The notes under the pieces are model-generated. The model did no database searches. It worked only from the letters and a program-made list of their open reading frames with translations, and was not told where the DNA came from. A stretch of DNA of 13,351 nt from contig JAGFNK010001191.1 of assembly GCA_025769875.1 (NCBI GenBank), positions 1-13,351 on the forward strand. Reading direction: 5' to 3'. Shown one piece after another: positions 1-7,828 of the stretch. Source of the stretch: Russula earlei. Lineage: Eukaryota > Basidiomycota > Agaricomycetes > Russulales > Russulaceae. Position 1 is the first letter of the stretch. Every line of letters starts with the position of its first letter. The position numbers and the translations under genes are program-made.

Positions 1-930
1 AGTTGTTTATACAGTTATTGTATTACAAAATCTACTGAGCAGAGCCATGCTTTTTTTGTGGTGGTTTCAGCTCATTCACATCCAAGAGTCCCTCCTGGAT
101 CCATACCTTCGATAACAGAGCTTCTGAGATGGTCTCTGCCTTCAGCAATGACCGTAGATCTGTGCAAATGTGGTTGTGACTTTGAGAACACTCATTGCTG
201 GAATAGCAAAGAAATCTCTTGCCATGTGAGCAGGTGTAGAGAAGGACTGTGCATTTTTCTGAAAACAAATGAGCTTAGTAGACCAACAACTGAATATCAC
301 AATAACCATACCTTGTACCATTGCAGAGGGTTGTCGATGTCACCCTGGCCCCCTTCAAATTTGAAATATCATCGGATCTCCTCCATCATGTTGTCTTCTG
401 ATCACTCAGTGGGTAACATGGCTGTGATTTCAACATCGCATACATCTGCAAGCCAGTTACCTGTGCTTGAATTTCCATGCTTTGATGGAGATGTCTCTGG
501 CAGTTCACAATCATCTGACACCGAGTTATTGTAGTACTCCTGAGCAACGTATATGAAACAACATCTCAGCCTTCTCAACAGCTAGCCTTTCTGCGGCAGC
601 CTTTTGTGGTCCTTGGAGGTCCTGTAAAACAGTATGCTTGAACCACTCTGCTTGAAAGAATGGATGGAGAACTGCCATCAAAAATTTTTGAGTAAGATAT
701 CAATTCAGACCACTAGACTGTGAACCCATTGCGATAGTGTAGAACTGGTTGTTCTTGGCCAGTGCCCTGTACTTTAAGAGCTTTCCCTGTCCTGCCAGTG
801 CAGCACATCGTAGAGCTGGACTATATGTTGCTCCTTTGGATACCTTGACCAGATGACAATCCATCTTCTCGTATGCTGGAAGGACAAATGGGATTGTTGG
901 GATTGATGCCTGTGACATTTGCAGTGTAAC

Positions 931-991
931 CTGGGTAAAACCTATTATTTACAATCAGTTGTGTCTTAAAGTTCGAAAGAAAAGGGCGTGC
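931..991 (-). other. Putative intron with GC donor
   Basis: It lies between the LEQLADVLE exon and the VTLQMSQASIPT exon. The acceptor is TTTTACCCAG and the donor reads GCACGC, so it is either a GC-AG intron or a decayed GT donor. The only other GT nearby would leave an intron of about 22 nt, which is too short. Confidence 0.4.
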
Positions 992-1090
992 CTCAAGAAC
1001 ATCAGCTAGCTGTTCCAACAATGTCCAGTCAACTGGCGAAAGAAAACATCCATGAAGACTCGGGGAGTGGAAGACCCATGCATTGACAGC

Positions 1091-1144
1091 CTACACCAAA
1101 ACTTAACTTGAGACAAAAATATGTATGGCCCATGGTGTGCTTAC
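1091..1144 (-). other. Intron (GTAAGC...GTAG, 54 nt)
   Basis: It joins HAMIHCALLLKE to AVNAWVFHSPS in frame within the hAT pseudogene. Confidence 0.65.
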
Positions 1145-1332
1145 CTCCTTCAGTAACAGTGCGCAATGAATCATTGCATGTGTATATTCCATCGTGTTTG
1201 AACATCCTGAACCACCATAAGGTGAGCGTGTGCTTTCTTCTCTAGACTGCCAGCATATTTCTCATGCATGAGCTTGCGGAATTTGGCACAGTGCTGAGGT
1301 GATGATACAATCTTTGTCATTACAAAGTGCAG

Positions 1333-1388
1333 CTAGACAAAGGGCTGAATAAGTGCAGACCAATAAATCAGGAGACAAATTGAAATAC
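1333..1388 (-). other. Intron (GTATTT...CTAG, 56 nt)
   Basis: It separates the IEDIQHSSPLNG exon from LHFVMTKIVSSPQ. The frame is off by one across the junction, which fits decay after the copy lost function. Confidence 0.5.
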
Positions 1389-2034
1389 CCATTTAGCGGG
1401 CTGCTATGCTGAATATCTTCGATTGCCTTCTCCTCTGCAATATTGAGGACTTCATCTCCATCTGCATCCACTGCCTCTAAATCCACGTTCTCATACTCCA
1501 TTGCAATATGATCCTCATCACTGTCTGGGTCATAGTGTATTGATGACTCTTTGTGAAGAAGAAAGTAGTCATTATTGTCAGGGGAATCCACCTCGTCCAT
1601 CGCTGCTAAAAATGCCTGAACAACAAGATTCACCACATGTGCAATGCACTGGATGTGCATGTCTGGGGTATAGGGAACATTGTACTTTTCCAGGATTATT
1701 TGCCCAGCAACTTCAATTATAACGTCGTTGACAGAAGTGTTGTCAGTTGTCAAACTAATCATGTAGAAATCACCCATGTAAATCATAGAATGTTTGACAG
1801 CGAAACAAAAAGATATATCTTATCAAGACCACCACATTTGTGTATGCTATCCACAAAAGCCTTTCCTGCATATAAGCCTTGTGCTCCTTGTCCTGAAGAG
1901 GAGCGAAGTCTACGGACATGCTGAATGAGTTCCCAGTCATTGTTCACAAAGGAGCCAATAGTGCAGGCAAATGTATAAACCATTTGCCGCGTAGTCCAAG
2001 TGTCCGTTGCATATGCAATTCTCAACTTTACATT

Positions 2035-2083
2035 CTAAAGCACATTAACAGATAGAAGCCAACTGAAACAGGAGAGGATGTAC
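2035..2083 (-). other. Intron (GTACAT...TTTAG, 49 nt)
   Basis: It joins LHGKVVHEFV to NVKLRIAYATDTWTT with the frame kept (phase 0). Confidence 0.7.
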
Positions 2084-2500
2084 CACAAACTCATGAACAA
2101 CCTTCCCATGTAGTTCAAGAAATATCTTGCCCAGTTGATTCCTGACTGTTGTATTGCTCGGAAGGATAAACTTGACCTTCAAATATTTGAAGAGAATATC
2201 AAGTGATGGTGCTTCGCCTGTTGTCCAAGGGAGGCTCTCATCAAGTATCCACACAGAGAAGAGTCAAAGGAACCCCTTTTGAGTTAGCATGATGGCCGGG
2301 TTGAGTTCACCTGCTTTAAGATATTCGGCCATAAGGTCAGCACTCTGCTTGATATTCAAGCGAGTGCAAGTGAAGGGCTGGTCGCTAGCACATGGCACTT
2401 TGCAATCAGTTTCCTTGCACTCGGAGGCATGGCTAGCAAGGTTATTAAGCTTTGGCAGCTTCGGTTCATCATCAAATGTCATGTCCTTGTCGCTGACAGT

Positions 2501-2863
2501 CTGTACAACTGAATGGAGACTAGAGACAGAATGTCAATCACACCGCACATAAGTAAACAACATAACGTACCACGGGCAATACTTGCATATAAACTCCCAT
2601 CGCAAAGAACGATCCTTGGTCAAAACAGGAACTGGGTCATGAAAGTGCTGCAAACTTCCATTTGCTGGCCCATGGCAAGCACCCTGACTTTGCTCCTGAG
2701 CCTCAAGGGCTCGAAGAGCAGACTCGCCATCAGATTCATCAGTCTTGATATCCAGTGGGTCAATCGCCGATCCTGTCTTCCTTTTCACTGTGGCACTATC
2801 CTTCCCCACTGCCTTCTTCATGTTTGTCTTTGTCGTGCCTTTTCCCTTTGCAGTGGTTTTCAC
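2501..2863 (-). other. BED zinc-finger exons of the hAT pseudogene
   Basis: The BED finger is the DNA-binding domain that hAT transposases use to hold the transposon ends. The exon 2863-2571 starts with a Lys/Thr-rich stretch (KTTAKGKGTTKTNMKK), then an acidic segment (KTDESDGES), then HFHDPVPV and RWEFICKYC carrying the first Cys pair. A 51-nt intron (2520-2570) interrupts just after CKYCP. Across the splice the frame continues as SVVQTVSDKDMTFDDEPKLP and then NNLASHASECK, which supplies the His/Cys ligands. There is no ATG at the exon start: the codon at 2863 is GTG and directly follows an AACAG splice acceptor, so this is an internal exon rather than the start of the gene. Confidence 0.75.
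2520..2570 (-). other. Intron inside the BED finger (GTACGT...CTAG, 51 nt)
   Basis: It has a canonical donor and a branch-like TTGAC about 15 nt before the acceptor. Splicing keeps the frame from CKYCP into LHSVVQTVSDKDM. Confidence 0.75.
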
Positions 2864-2919
2864 CTGTTATTTTTGTCAGTACAGGAAAGAAAAGTAAGAT
2901 ATATGATGCTAACACCTAC
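2864..2919 (-). other. Intron (GTAGGT...AACAG, 56 nt) with CTGAC branch site
   Basis: It has a canonical donor and a clear CTGAC branch site 10-15 nt before the acceptor. It joins PPGVVTHK to VKTTAKGKG in phase 0. Confidence 0.75.
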
Positions 2920-2955
2920 CTTGTGAGTGACAACTCCCGGCGGATGTTTCACTGG

Positions 2956-3006
2956 CTAAACAAAGTTTGATTAATAGAAATCCAGTACCATCTTTAATTC
3001 ACAAAC
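2956..3006 (-). other. Intron (GTTTGT...TTTAG, 51 nt)
   Basis: It joins HTNLGERL to PVKHPPGVVTHK in phase 0. Together with the next intron it links the acidic N-terminal segment to the BED exon. Confidence 0.6.
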
Positions 3007-3631
3007 CAGCCTTTCCCCTAAGTTGGTGTGCTTCGTCTCCTCTTCACCTTGACTGTTAAAAACATTGGTAGGCAACTTTGGCTCTGGGTGTGGTCACTTT
3101 GGAGGTGCATAGTCTAAATCTGTGTCCTCGTCTTCCTCTTCCACAGCAGATGTTCTTCGCTTGAGTGCCAGAATGGTCAATGTGAGCTTCGTCTTTGGGT
3201 TTGTGTGTTCACTGGGTGTATGGACATTAGTAATGAGAATAAATATTAGTCTGAGTCGAGTACATACCCTCAAGTATCAAACTTCAGTGAGGAGCCTATC
3301 TAGTTTTATCTTCATTGGCTCCCAAAGCAGATTGCCAGCTTGGACAGCATTTGCAGCATACTAAATGACCATGTCCATTCCAAATGGACCTCTCTTGACA
3401 TTGAGGAGATGGCCATTCTTGTGTAGGTCTTCACCAAAAAGCACATCCATTTGACAGTTAAAAACAGGCCATTGGTCATCTGGATCCTCAGATTTGGGAA
3501 TGTTGTTAAAACACAGTGGCAATATGGCCATCTTCAGATGCAGAAGGAACACTTGAGGGTAAAGATGACACAAGAGCTTTTAAGTGTTTGAGTTGATCTT
3601 CCACGTTAGTCCGTGCCAATGATACAGACAT
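3007..3631 (-). pseudogene. N-terminal extension of the hAT gene, or an adjacent unrecognised gene fused to it
   Basis: The likely start is the ATG at 3631 (MSVSLARTNVEDQLKHLKAL), about 70 nt below a TATA-like box. After a frame break near 3540 the reading continues with DDQWPVFNCQMDVLFGEDL, then NVKRGPFGMDMVI, a TAG, then QAGNLLWEPMKIKLDRLLTEV. After a GTATGT/CAG intron (3212-3267) comes KRRTSAVEEEDEDTDLDYAP, TGA (3094-3096), PHPEPKLPTNVF and TKHTNLGERL. Removing the 51-nt intron 2956-3006 and the 56-nt intron 2864-2919 leaves one open frame into the BED exon, so at least the acidic and basic part belongs to the transposase gene. I do not recognise the WPVFN...FGEDL...GPFGMD segment as a named domain. 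It resembles hypothetical proteins of Agaricomycetes, from memory only. The link to the hAT gene weakens upstream of 3212 because of a one-base frame mismatch across that intron. Confidence 0.5.
3212..3267 (-). other. Putative intron (GTATGT...CCCAG, 56 nt)
   Basis: It has a consensus GTATGT donor, a branch-like ACTAAT and a CAG acceptor. The frames on either side differ by one base, so an indel in a flanking exon must be assumed. Confidence 0.5.
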
Positions 3632-3703
3632 GATGAAGTTAGATGAACTCGTTCCGAGTCTCAAAAAAGGTGCGGTCACAAAGACCAAGATTTTTGAATG
3701 CAA

Positions 3704-3712
3704 CTTATAAAT
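3704..3712 (-). promoter_or_regulatory. TATA-like box upstream of the candidate ATG at 3631
   Basis: The minus strand reads ATTTATAAG about 75 nt before the ATG at 3631. This is a plausible core promoter for the transposase gene, with no other supporting motif. Confidence 0.3.
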
Positions 3713-4092
3713 TACAACCCCTACTGCTACGGCTTCATATGTAGTTGCCTATGCTTCATCAACTGACAGATCCTTTCTGTAAAGAAGGTTAATGGCTGGT
3801 TGTCAAGCACAACATCATGATAACTCACTCCCATTGATTTTTGTGCCAGCCAGAGACCATGTACAAGCACAACCATGCACTGTTGTCCATAGGAGGTCTA
3901 TATGAGAGTAATGGCTTCAATGTTGTACGAGAAAATGGGTTCTGGCAGCTGGCAACGAAGGTGGGAAAACATTGACAATTGCTGAATATATTACATGTCA
4001 ACGCCTGCGAGTCACTGCGAGAAGCAGACCCATTGATGCTCCTACTTAACTGCATGAGTGAACTAACTGTCTATAACTGTCTAAACAACTAT

Positions 4093-4112
4093 ATACAGTA
4101 TATTTACTGTAT
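4093..4112. repeat. Short perfect palindrome ATACAGTA-tatt-TACTGTAT
   Basis: Two 8-bp arms surround a 4-nt centre, next to the TATACA array. It is AT-rich and could be chance in such a sequence or part of a decayed inverted repeat. Confidence 0.6.
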
Positions 4113-4134
4113 ACCTGACTTTCAGCTTGGAGGG

Positions 4135-4158
4135 TATACATATACATATACATATACA
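4135..4158. repeat. Microsatellite (TATACA)4
   Basis: Four exact copies of the hexamer TATACA are followed by a 7-bp inverted repeat (TATTTAC at 4160-4166 and GTAAATA at 4179-4185). Confidence 0.9.
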
Positions 4159-4589
4159 GTATTTACCGTATATATACAGTAAATAGATAATACAGTTGGA
4201 GCCTTAGTTGGTGGGAGTCTTGCATCGACCAAGGCAGAATAAGTGCCGGAAGCTTACCCTGTCCGGTTTCCCTCCATGCGCAGGCAGCTCATGCTAGTTA
4301 CATAAATTATGTTGACAAGCATGATCTATGCTTGCAATCCTACCTTGAGCACTTTGTTCCCCCAAACCCCCGCTTGTCGCACTTGTCACCATGTATAATC
4401 CTTTCATAGGTACAGGCAAACGAACATTATAATCTCCATCCGGTCCAGAAGAATTAATGATTTCCCATCAATCTAATATAAACTTCTATATTACATTCCA
4501 CTTACAGCTAGAAGCAGAAAATGCCTTGCCCATCATCCTATGAAAGAACAACCAACTCAGCTGAATGCACCTTGTTGCCCTTGTGCCGC

Positions 4590-4592
4590 ATA
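4590..4592. other. Left 3-bp duplication (ATA) of the foldback element
   Basis: It is identical to ATA at 4999-5001 on the other side. Three bases in AT-rich DNA is weak evidence alone, but it falls exactly at the ends of the palindrome. Confidence 0.5.
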
Positions 4593-4998
4593 CACTACAG
4601 GCAGGAAGGGATAAGTCGACTCTGCTTATAGTCAACTCAGTGGACAATAAAAGTAAAATATTTCAAGTGCTGAGTAGGCTCTGTTGTGGCCACAAATTAT
4701 ATTACATAAGTAATGACCTTAGTTGAGCATGAAAAATGTGACAAAAAAGGTTAAATATGGAGAGTCTACTCATTCCGGCACAATATTTACCCAGGCTAGG
4801 GTAAATATTGTGCCAGAATGAGTAGACTCTCCATATTTAACCTTTTTTGTCACATTTTTCATGCTCAACTAAGGTCATTACTTATGTAATATAATTTGTG
4901 GCCACAACAGAGCCTACTCAGCACTTGAAATATTTTACTTTTATTGTCCACTGAGTTGACTATAAGCAGACTTGACTTATCCCTTCCTGCCTGTTGTG
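4593..4998. mobile_element. Foldback (palindromic) MITE with CACTA-like ends
   Basis: The element is an almost perfect inverted repeat. The left arm 4593-4792 and right arm 4799-4998 are each 200 nt and surround a 6-nt loop, aggcta. By eye they differ at four places: 4596, 4618, 4620 and 4776. The left end begins CACTACAGGCAGG; the right end, read inward, begins CACAACAGGCAGG. Directly outside lie ATA (4590-4592) and ATA (4999-5001), a possible 3-bp target-site duplication. A CACTA start plus a 3-bp duplication is the signature of CACTA (En/Spm, CMC) elements, so a non-autonomous foldback derivative is my best reading. It encodes no protein. A transcript would fold into a hairpin of 200 bp, a possible small-RNA source. 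An assembly or cloning artefact is the main alternative, but matching flanks and exact symmetry at the CACTA ends argue for a real insertion. Confidence 0.75.
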
Positions 4999-5001
4999 AT
5001 A
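4999..5001. other. Right 3-bp duplication (ATA) of the foldback element
   Basis: It directly follows the CTGTTGTG end of the right arm and matches the left-side ATA. Confidence 0.5.
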
Positions 5002-5436
5002 TGAGCCTAGCCCCGGCTCCTCCATATTACGAGTCTGGCTTACTGACACACTGGCTCTGTGCCCTCGTCCATCCAAATCGGCTCCTCGTCAGGCATGCCG
5101 TCGACCTGACTCACTCGTTTTTTTCCTTTCAAATTTTGCCTTTTTTCTGATTTTCTTGGCCGCCATGCCTACGTTTTTTACCAAAAGGCAAGCCTTCAAT
5201 TTCACATCACTTTCCAAAACAAATGCGGTAGACTCTTACTGTGGGACGAGTTACTCGTGAAACCTCGACGCGCTACCTGGAGATCCCCACATCCACTGCC
5301 ACCGCGACAATCGGCACCTGCGCTGTCACACCAGACATCCCGAGGCTCGTCCACGCGCATCGTCCCGCCCTCATCACATTTCCGTCTTATCCTTCTTCCC
5401 CCCAATCATGGATGGGCCCCCGATCGCGCATGTCTA
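5002..5436. other. CpG-containing stretch upstream of the acyltransferase relic; no gene assigned
   Basis: The sequence keeps many CpGs, unlike the repeats around it. A pyrimidine-rich tract (5118-5150) is present. It may hold the promoter or first exons of the DHHC-type gene, but I could not find the two membrane segments that should precede the zinc-finger part. Small frames beginning near 5241 and 5257 show no domain. Confidence 0.35.
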
Positions 5437-6220
5437 GTACACTTCACTCTCACTTCCACTTGACCCGTTACAATCACGCTGGGCTCAACTAAGCACCGAA
5501 AGTAGTAGTCACACTGACACCTTCCATAAAGAGAGGCAGCGTTCTTCAAACGGCCAACGTTCTCGACTGAAAGCATCTAATCACAAACTCCCAATCCGCG
5601 CGATCACCCCGCAGCGCAAACAACATTGTGAAGGATGCGGGATTGTCAAGCCGCCACGCACTCATCATTCCAAGACTTGTGGCAATGTGCGTCGTCGTTT
5701 CGCTCACTTTTTGGAATGGGGTCGAGGCGCTGATGTGTGCGGTTACTGTATTGTGTGTTTAGTTTTGTGTTTAGTTTCGACCATCGTTGTCCTTGTCGGT
5801 GCCCCACGTCTTTTGTGAGCTGGTACATTTTGGGAGTAAACACGCGGCAATCCGAGGGATCGGGTAGTGTGTAGGTGCACAGAACCAGAAGGTGAGCTTT
5901 GTTTCAGATCCGATGCCTCCAGACCGAGTTGCCAACGCAACTCAGTATCTATCGTGTGCACCGTGTTCTTACTTAACGTGCGTGCTGCCTCGCGGGGGAT
6001 TCGTCGTCGAACATATTTTGCCATGGTATGTTCCTATGTACGATACGTCCCTCTTCCATATCTCACGGAGATCGCAGGTCGGGACTAATCCCAATGTTTA
6101 CTTTGGCCATGTCCATGCACATTGTTCTTATCAACACAAACCAGACGACAATCGAGCACCTCTCTGCTCGCACAACAAAAGACCGTGACCGCGAGAGGGA
6201 AGCACTAGATGAGATGCAAC
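5437..6220 (+). pseudogene. DHHC-type protein S-acyltransferase relic lacking the DHHC core
   Basis: DHHC enzymes attach palmitate to cysteines of membrane proteins. An exon open from 5437 to 5815 contains CEGCGIVKPPRTHHSKTCG (5627-5683). This matches the start of the family's cysteine-rich domain (C-x2-C-x3-KPPR-x-HH, then C), with Ser where a ligand Cys is usual. The next residues, NVRRRFAHFLEW (5684-5719), resemble the part that normally follows the catalytic DHHCPW segment, so about 20 residues including the catalytic Cys are absent. Then comes a hydrophobic run (about 5735-5800, CGYCIVCLVLCLVSTIVVLV) fitting membrane segment 3 and a GTGAGC donor at 5815. A later exon (from 6078, after a CAG acceptor) reads MFTLAMSMHIVLI, then TNQTTIEHLSART; TTIE (6145-6156) fits the family's TTxE motif. 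The 5' part and C-terminal tail are missing; homology fades just before the hAT insertion at 6291. Host gene fragment, inactive. Confidence 0.55.
6028..6077 (+). other. Candidate intron in the DHHC relic (GTATGT...CAG)
   Basis: GTATGT at about 6026 and an ATCGCAG acceptor at 6071-6077 bound an interval of about 50 nt with a CTCAC branch-like site. The acceptor side enters the TTIE frame at 6079 with phase 2. The upstream exon partner is unclear. Confidence 0.35.
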
Positions 6221-6282
6221 CTTTTTTTTCTTTCATGTTTATTGTGCTAGAGGGACAATCCCTAAGTTACACATCAGCTATC

Positions 6283-6290
6283 ACAGGGGA
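6283..6290. other. Left target-site duplication (ACAGGGGA) of the hAT-type element
   Basis: Seven of eight bases match ACAGGGAA at 8810-8817, on the far side of the inverted termini. Confidence 0.65.
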
Positions 6291-6313
6291 TAGGGATGCC
6301 GAAATTTGGTTCA

Positions 6314-6385
6314 GAACCTAGGTTCGAACCCCGAACGCCTGAACTGGACCTGCGGTTCTGGTTCTGTCTGGTTCTGGTTCTGTCT
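6314..6385. repeat. Subterminal palindromes and tandem repeat of the hAT-type element
   Basis: GAACCTAGGTTC (6314-6325) and GGTTCGAACC (6321-6330) are overlapping perfect palindromes. GGTTCTGGTTCTGTCT occurs twice in tandem at 6354-6369 and 6370-6385. Such subterminal motifs are where hAT transposases often bind; the function here is inferred. Confidence 0.7.
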
Positions 6386-6804
6386 TTCATCAGTAGGTTT
6401 GGTCACAGGTTCAGGGCCTCCAGGATCTATATGAACTTGGTTCGAACTCATTCAAACCAAGAACCTACATTATGAATGACACAGGGATTTCAAGATGCAA
6501 ATGATATTGGTGGTGATGACAAGATACCAATTGCTCCTGCAACAGGCAAATTGAGACCAATGAGGGTGTCTATGACTGTGGTGTGGTGTGTCCAGTGATG
6601 CATGTCACCAAAAGGGAAGTGTTGACTGGAGACTAGAGGTGGAGAACAAGAACATAGATCTGAAACATGAGGTGTGACCATAGGGAGCTTCAGGTCAGTC
6701 ATCTGAGGAAAGAGAGAAGAGAGGGAGAGGGAGTAGGTGGTGCATGTGCACAGTGTCATTCAGGTTCAGGCAGAGGCAGATGGAAGCAAAGGAGTCTTAT
6801 TGTT

Positions 6805-6960
6805 CACTTTCTCTCTACAGAGTAGTTAAAGGTTTATATACAGGAAGGAAGTACAAAGGAAAGGAAATGGTGAAAGGAATCAGAATGTGAAGGGAGTCAG
6901 AGGATTGGGACTGTGTGAGGCAGTCGAGGACATGGTGAAAGGCTTGATACACAAACACAT
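6805..6960. repeat. Copy C of a dispersed repeat shared with 11077-11422
   Basis: The landmarks are CAGAGTAG, TTTATATACAGGA, GGAAGTAC and GAAAGGCTTGA-ACAC-AACACA in the same order as in the two copies at 11077-11175 and 11337-11460, on the same strand. It is an internal part of the hAT-type element and is diverged and CpG-poor. Confidence 0.6.
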
Positions 6961-6984
6961 GGCATGCATGCATGGTCAGTGGTG

Positions 6985-6989
6985 ATGGG
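6985..6989. other. Target-site duplication ATGGG, left of the solo LTR
   Basis: It is an exact match to 7824-7828, at the precise TG...CA boundary. Confidence 0.8.
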
Positions 6990-7823
6990 TGTCAAGACAT
7001 GTACTGCTGATCACTAAGGACTCAGGAGCAGGTGGGCAAGGGTTGGAACAGATGGTACTGTAGGTGTAAACAGCAGTTGAACAAGAGGACAAGCCAAATG
7101 ACTAGAAGATACCAGATGGGGACTGGTACATGTTGCTAGAAGGCAGAGGCAAAGGTTGGAGGCCAGTGCAGCGAAGGGGCTTTAGACAAGGCGGTCATTG
7201 AAGAGTACCTTGAAGATGAGGAAGGCTTTAGACTGAGCGGTCATGGGGGAGTACCAAGGAGGATGAGAGTATCACAAATGGGACAGTCTGATGACTGCCA
7301 TGCTACATTGGGGCTTATATACTGTGTACAGGGTTGATTACAAAGAACAGGAACTATTCCAGACTCCTTGGTACTGTCCAATAGGACTACAGAGGCATAA
7401 ACTCAGTTGTGTCAGGTTTTAGGCTTACTGAGCAGTATTACTGATCTTTGTGGAGCAATGACATCCTTATGATGTCACTGTGGAGTGCTTAGTGAGCCAA
7501 TGAGATAATTGTGGTGTTACTTAGTCAGCCATGATGTCATTGGAGCCTAGATGATGTCATATGAGTTATGCAACAGTTTGTAGGAGTTCATGCTGCTGTT
7601 TTGGGTTCTTGGTGGCTGAGTGGCCATGTGGCTGCCACACAATGATTACCCGATTAGGAAATGAGTGCCTGGTCATGTCATAGTGCCTTTGCAATAGTGA
7701 TATCTTGCACCACAGGAGGAATAGCCCAAGAAACAGAAGTGTGTTGGCAATGCAAAGTGAGAGAGGTCTCTCTTGAGTGAAATAGGATAATATATGGCCA
7801 GGATCTGGCCTTGGTTTGCAACA
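6990..7823 (-). mobile_element. Solo LTR of an LTR retrotransposon, CpG-decayed
   Basis: On the minus strand it begins TGTTGCAAACCAAGGCC (from 7823) and ends TCTTGACA (at 6990), so it has the TG...CA boundaries of an LTR. It aligns along its whole length, in opposite orientation, with the LTR at 11505-12332. A perfect 5-bp duplication ATGGG flanks it (6985-6989 and 7824-7828), so it is a complete solo LTR left by LTR-LTR recombination inside the hAT-type element. The TATA-like promoter box is retained (about 7315-7322, TATATAAG on the minus strand). Many CpGs of the sister LTR are TpG or CpA here, e.g. TGTTACG has become TGTTGCA, so this is the older or more mutated copy. Confidence 0.85.
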
Positions 7824-7828
7824 ATGGG
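7824..7828. other. Target-site duplication ATGGG, right of the solo LTR
   Basis: It is an exact match to 6985-6989. Confidence 0.8.

Larger units (their letters stand above)
32..3631 (-). pseudogene. hAT-family transposase pseudogene with BED zinc finger, multi-exon
   Basis: Cut-and-paste DNA transposase relic, read right to left. Recognisable parts in order: an N-terminal extension (3631-3007), a BED finger (WEFICKYC near 2600, then FDDEPKLPKLNNLASH near 2470), WILDESLPWTTGEAP (about 2250-2210), RIAYATDTWTTRQMVYTF (about 2022-1970), LTTDNTSVND and HIQCIAHVVNLVVQAFLAA (about 1750-1590), TKIVSSPQ then MVVQDVQTRWN (about 1315-1186), DWTLLEQLADVLE (about 1034-992), MSQASIPTIPFVLPAYEKM (about 918-862), and a C-terminal dimerisation part with MARDFFAIPAMSV and LLKAETISEALLSKVW (215-90). 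These blocks match hAT transposases of mushroom-forming fungi in kind and order. Most exons are joined by introns of about 50 nt with normal borders. Damage: TGA at 2264-2266 and 700-702, a one-base deletion after TRWN near 1185, and a small deletion in the dimerisation motif near 165-185. It is almost certainly non-functional. Terminal inverted repeats were not found; one end probably lies left of the window. Confidence 0.85.
3713..4592. other. Intergenic stretch without a recognisable gene
   Basis: Frames here are short and lack recognisable motifs. The only structure seen is the TATACA microsatellite with nearby small palindromes (4093-4185). CpG and base composition are unremarkable, and I see no transposon termini. 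Confidence 0.5.

Noticed and set aside
58..534. Plus-strand open frame of 158 codons
   Set aside because: It lies opposite the C-terminal hAT blocks, which have recognisable motifs on the minus strand; no domain is visible in the plus frame.
4093..4185. The TATACA zone as an end of the hAT element at 32-3631
   Set aside because: No matching inverted copy is visible at the left, no target duplication could be tested, and AT-rich palindromes arise easily by chance.
4200..4260. A possible tRNA or box A at TTAGTTGGTGGGAG
   Set aside because: Only a weak hairpin (GCCTT with AAGGC) can be formed; there is no cloverleaf and no box B.
5892..6024. EHILPW near 6010-6027 as the DHHCPW core of the acyltransferase
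   Set aside because: Only His, Pro and Trp agree, the surrounding frame has no zinc-finger context, and no acceptor joins it in phase with the CRD exon; treated as chance.
6210..6245. Minus-strand AATAAA followed by an A-run as a retroposed poly(A) tail
   Set aside because: The A-run is only 8 nt and no processed gene body or flanking direct repeats were seen.
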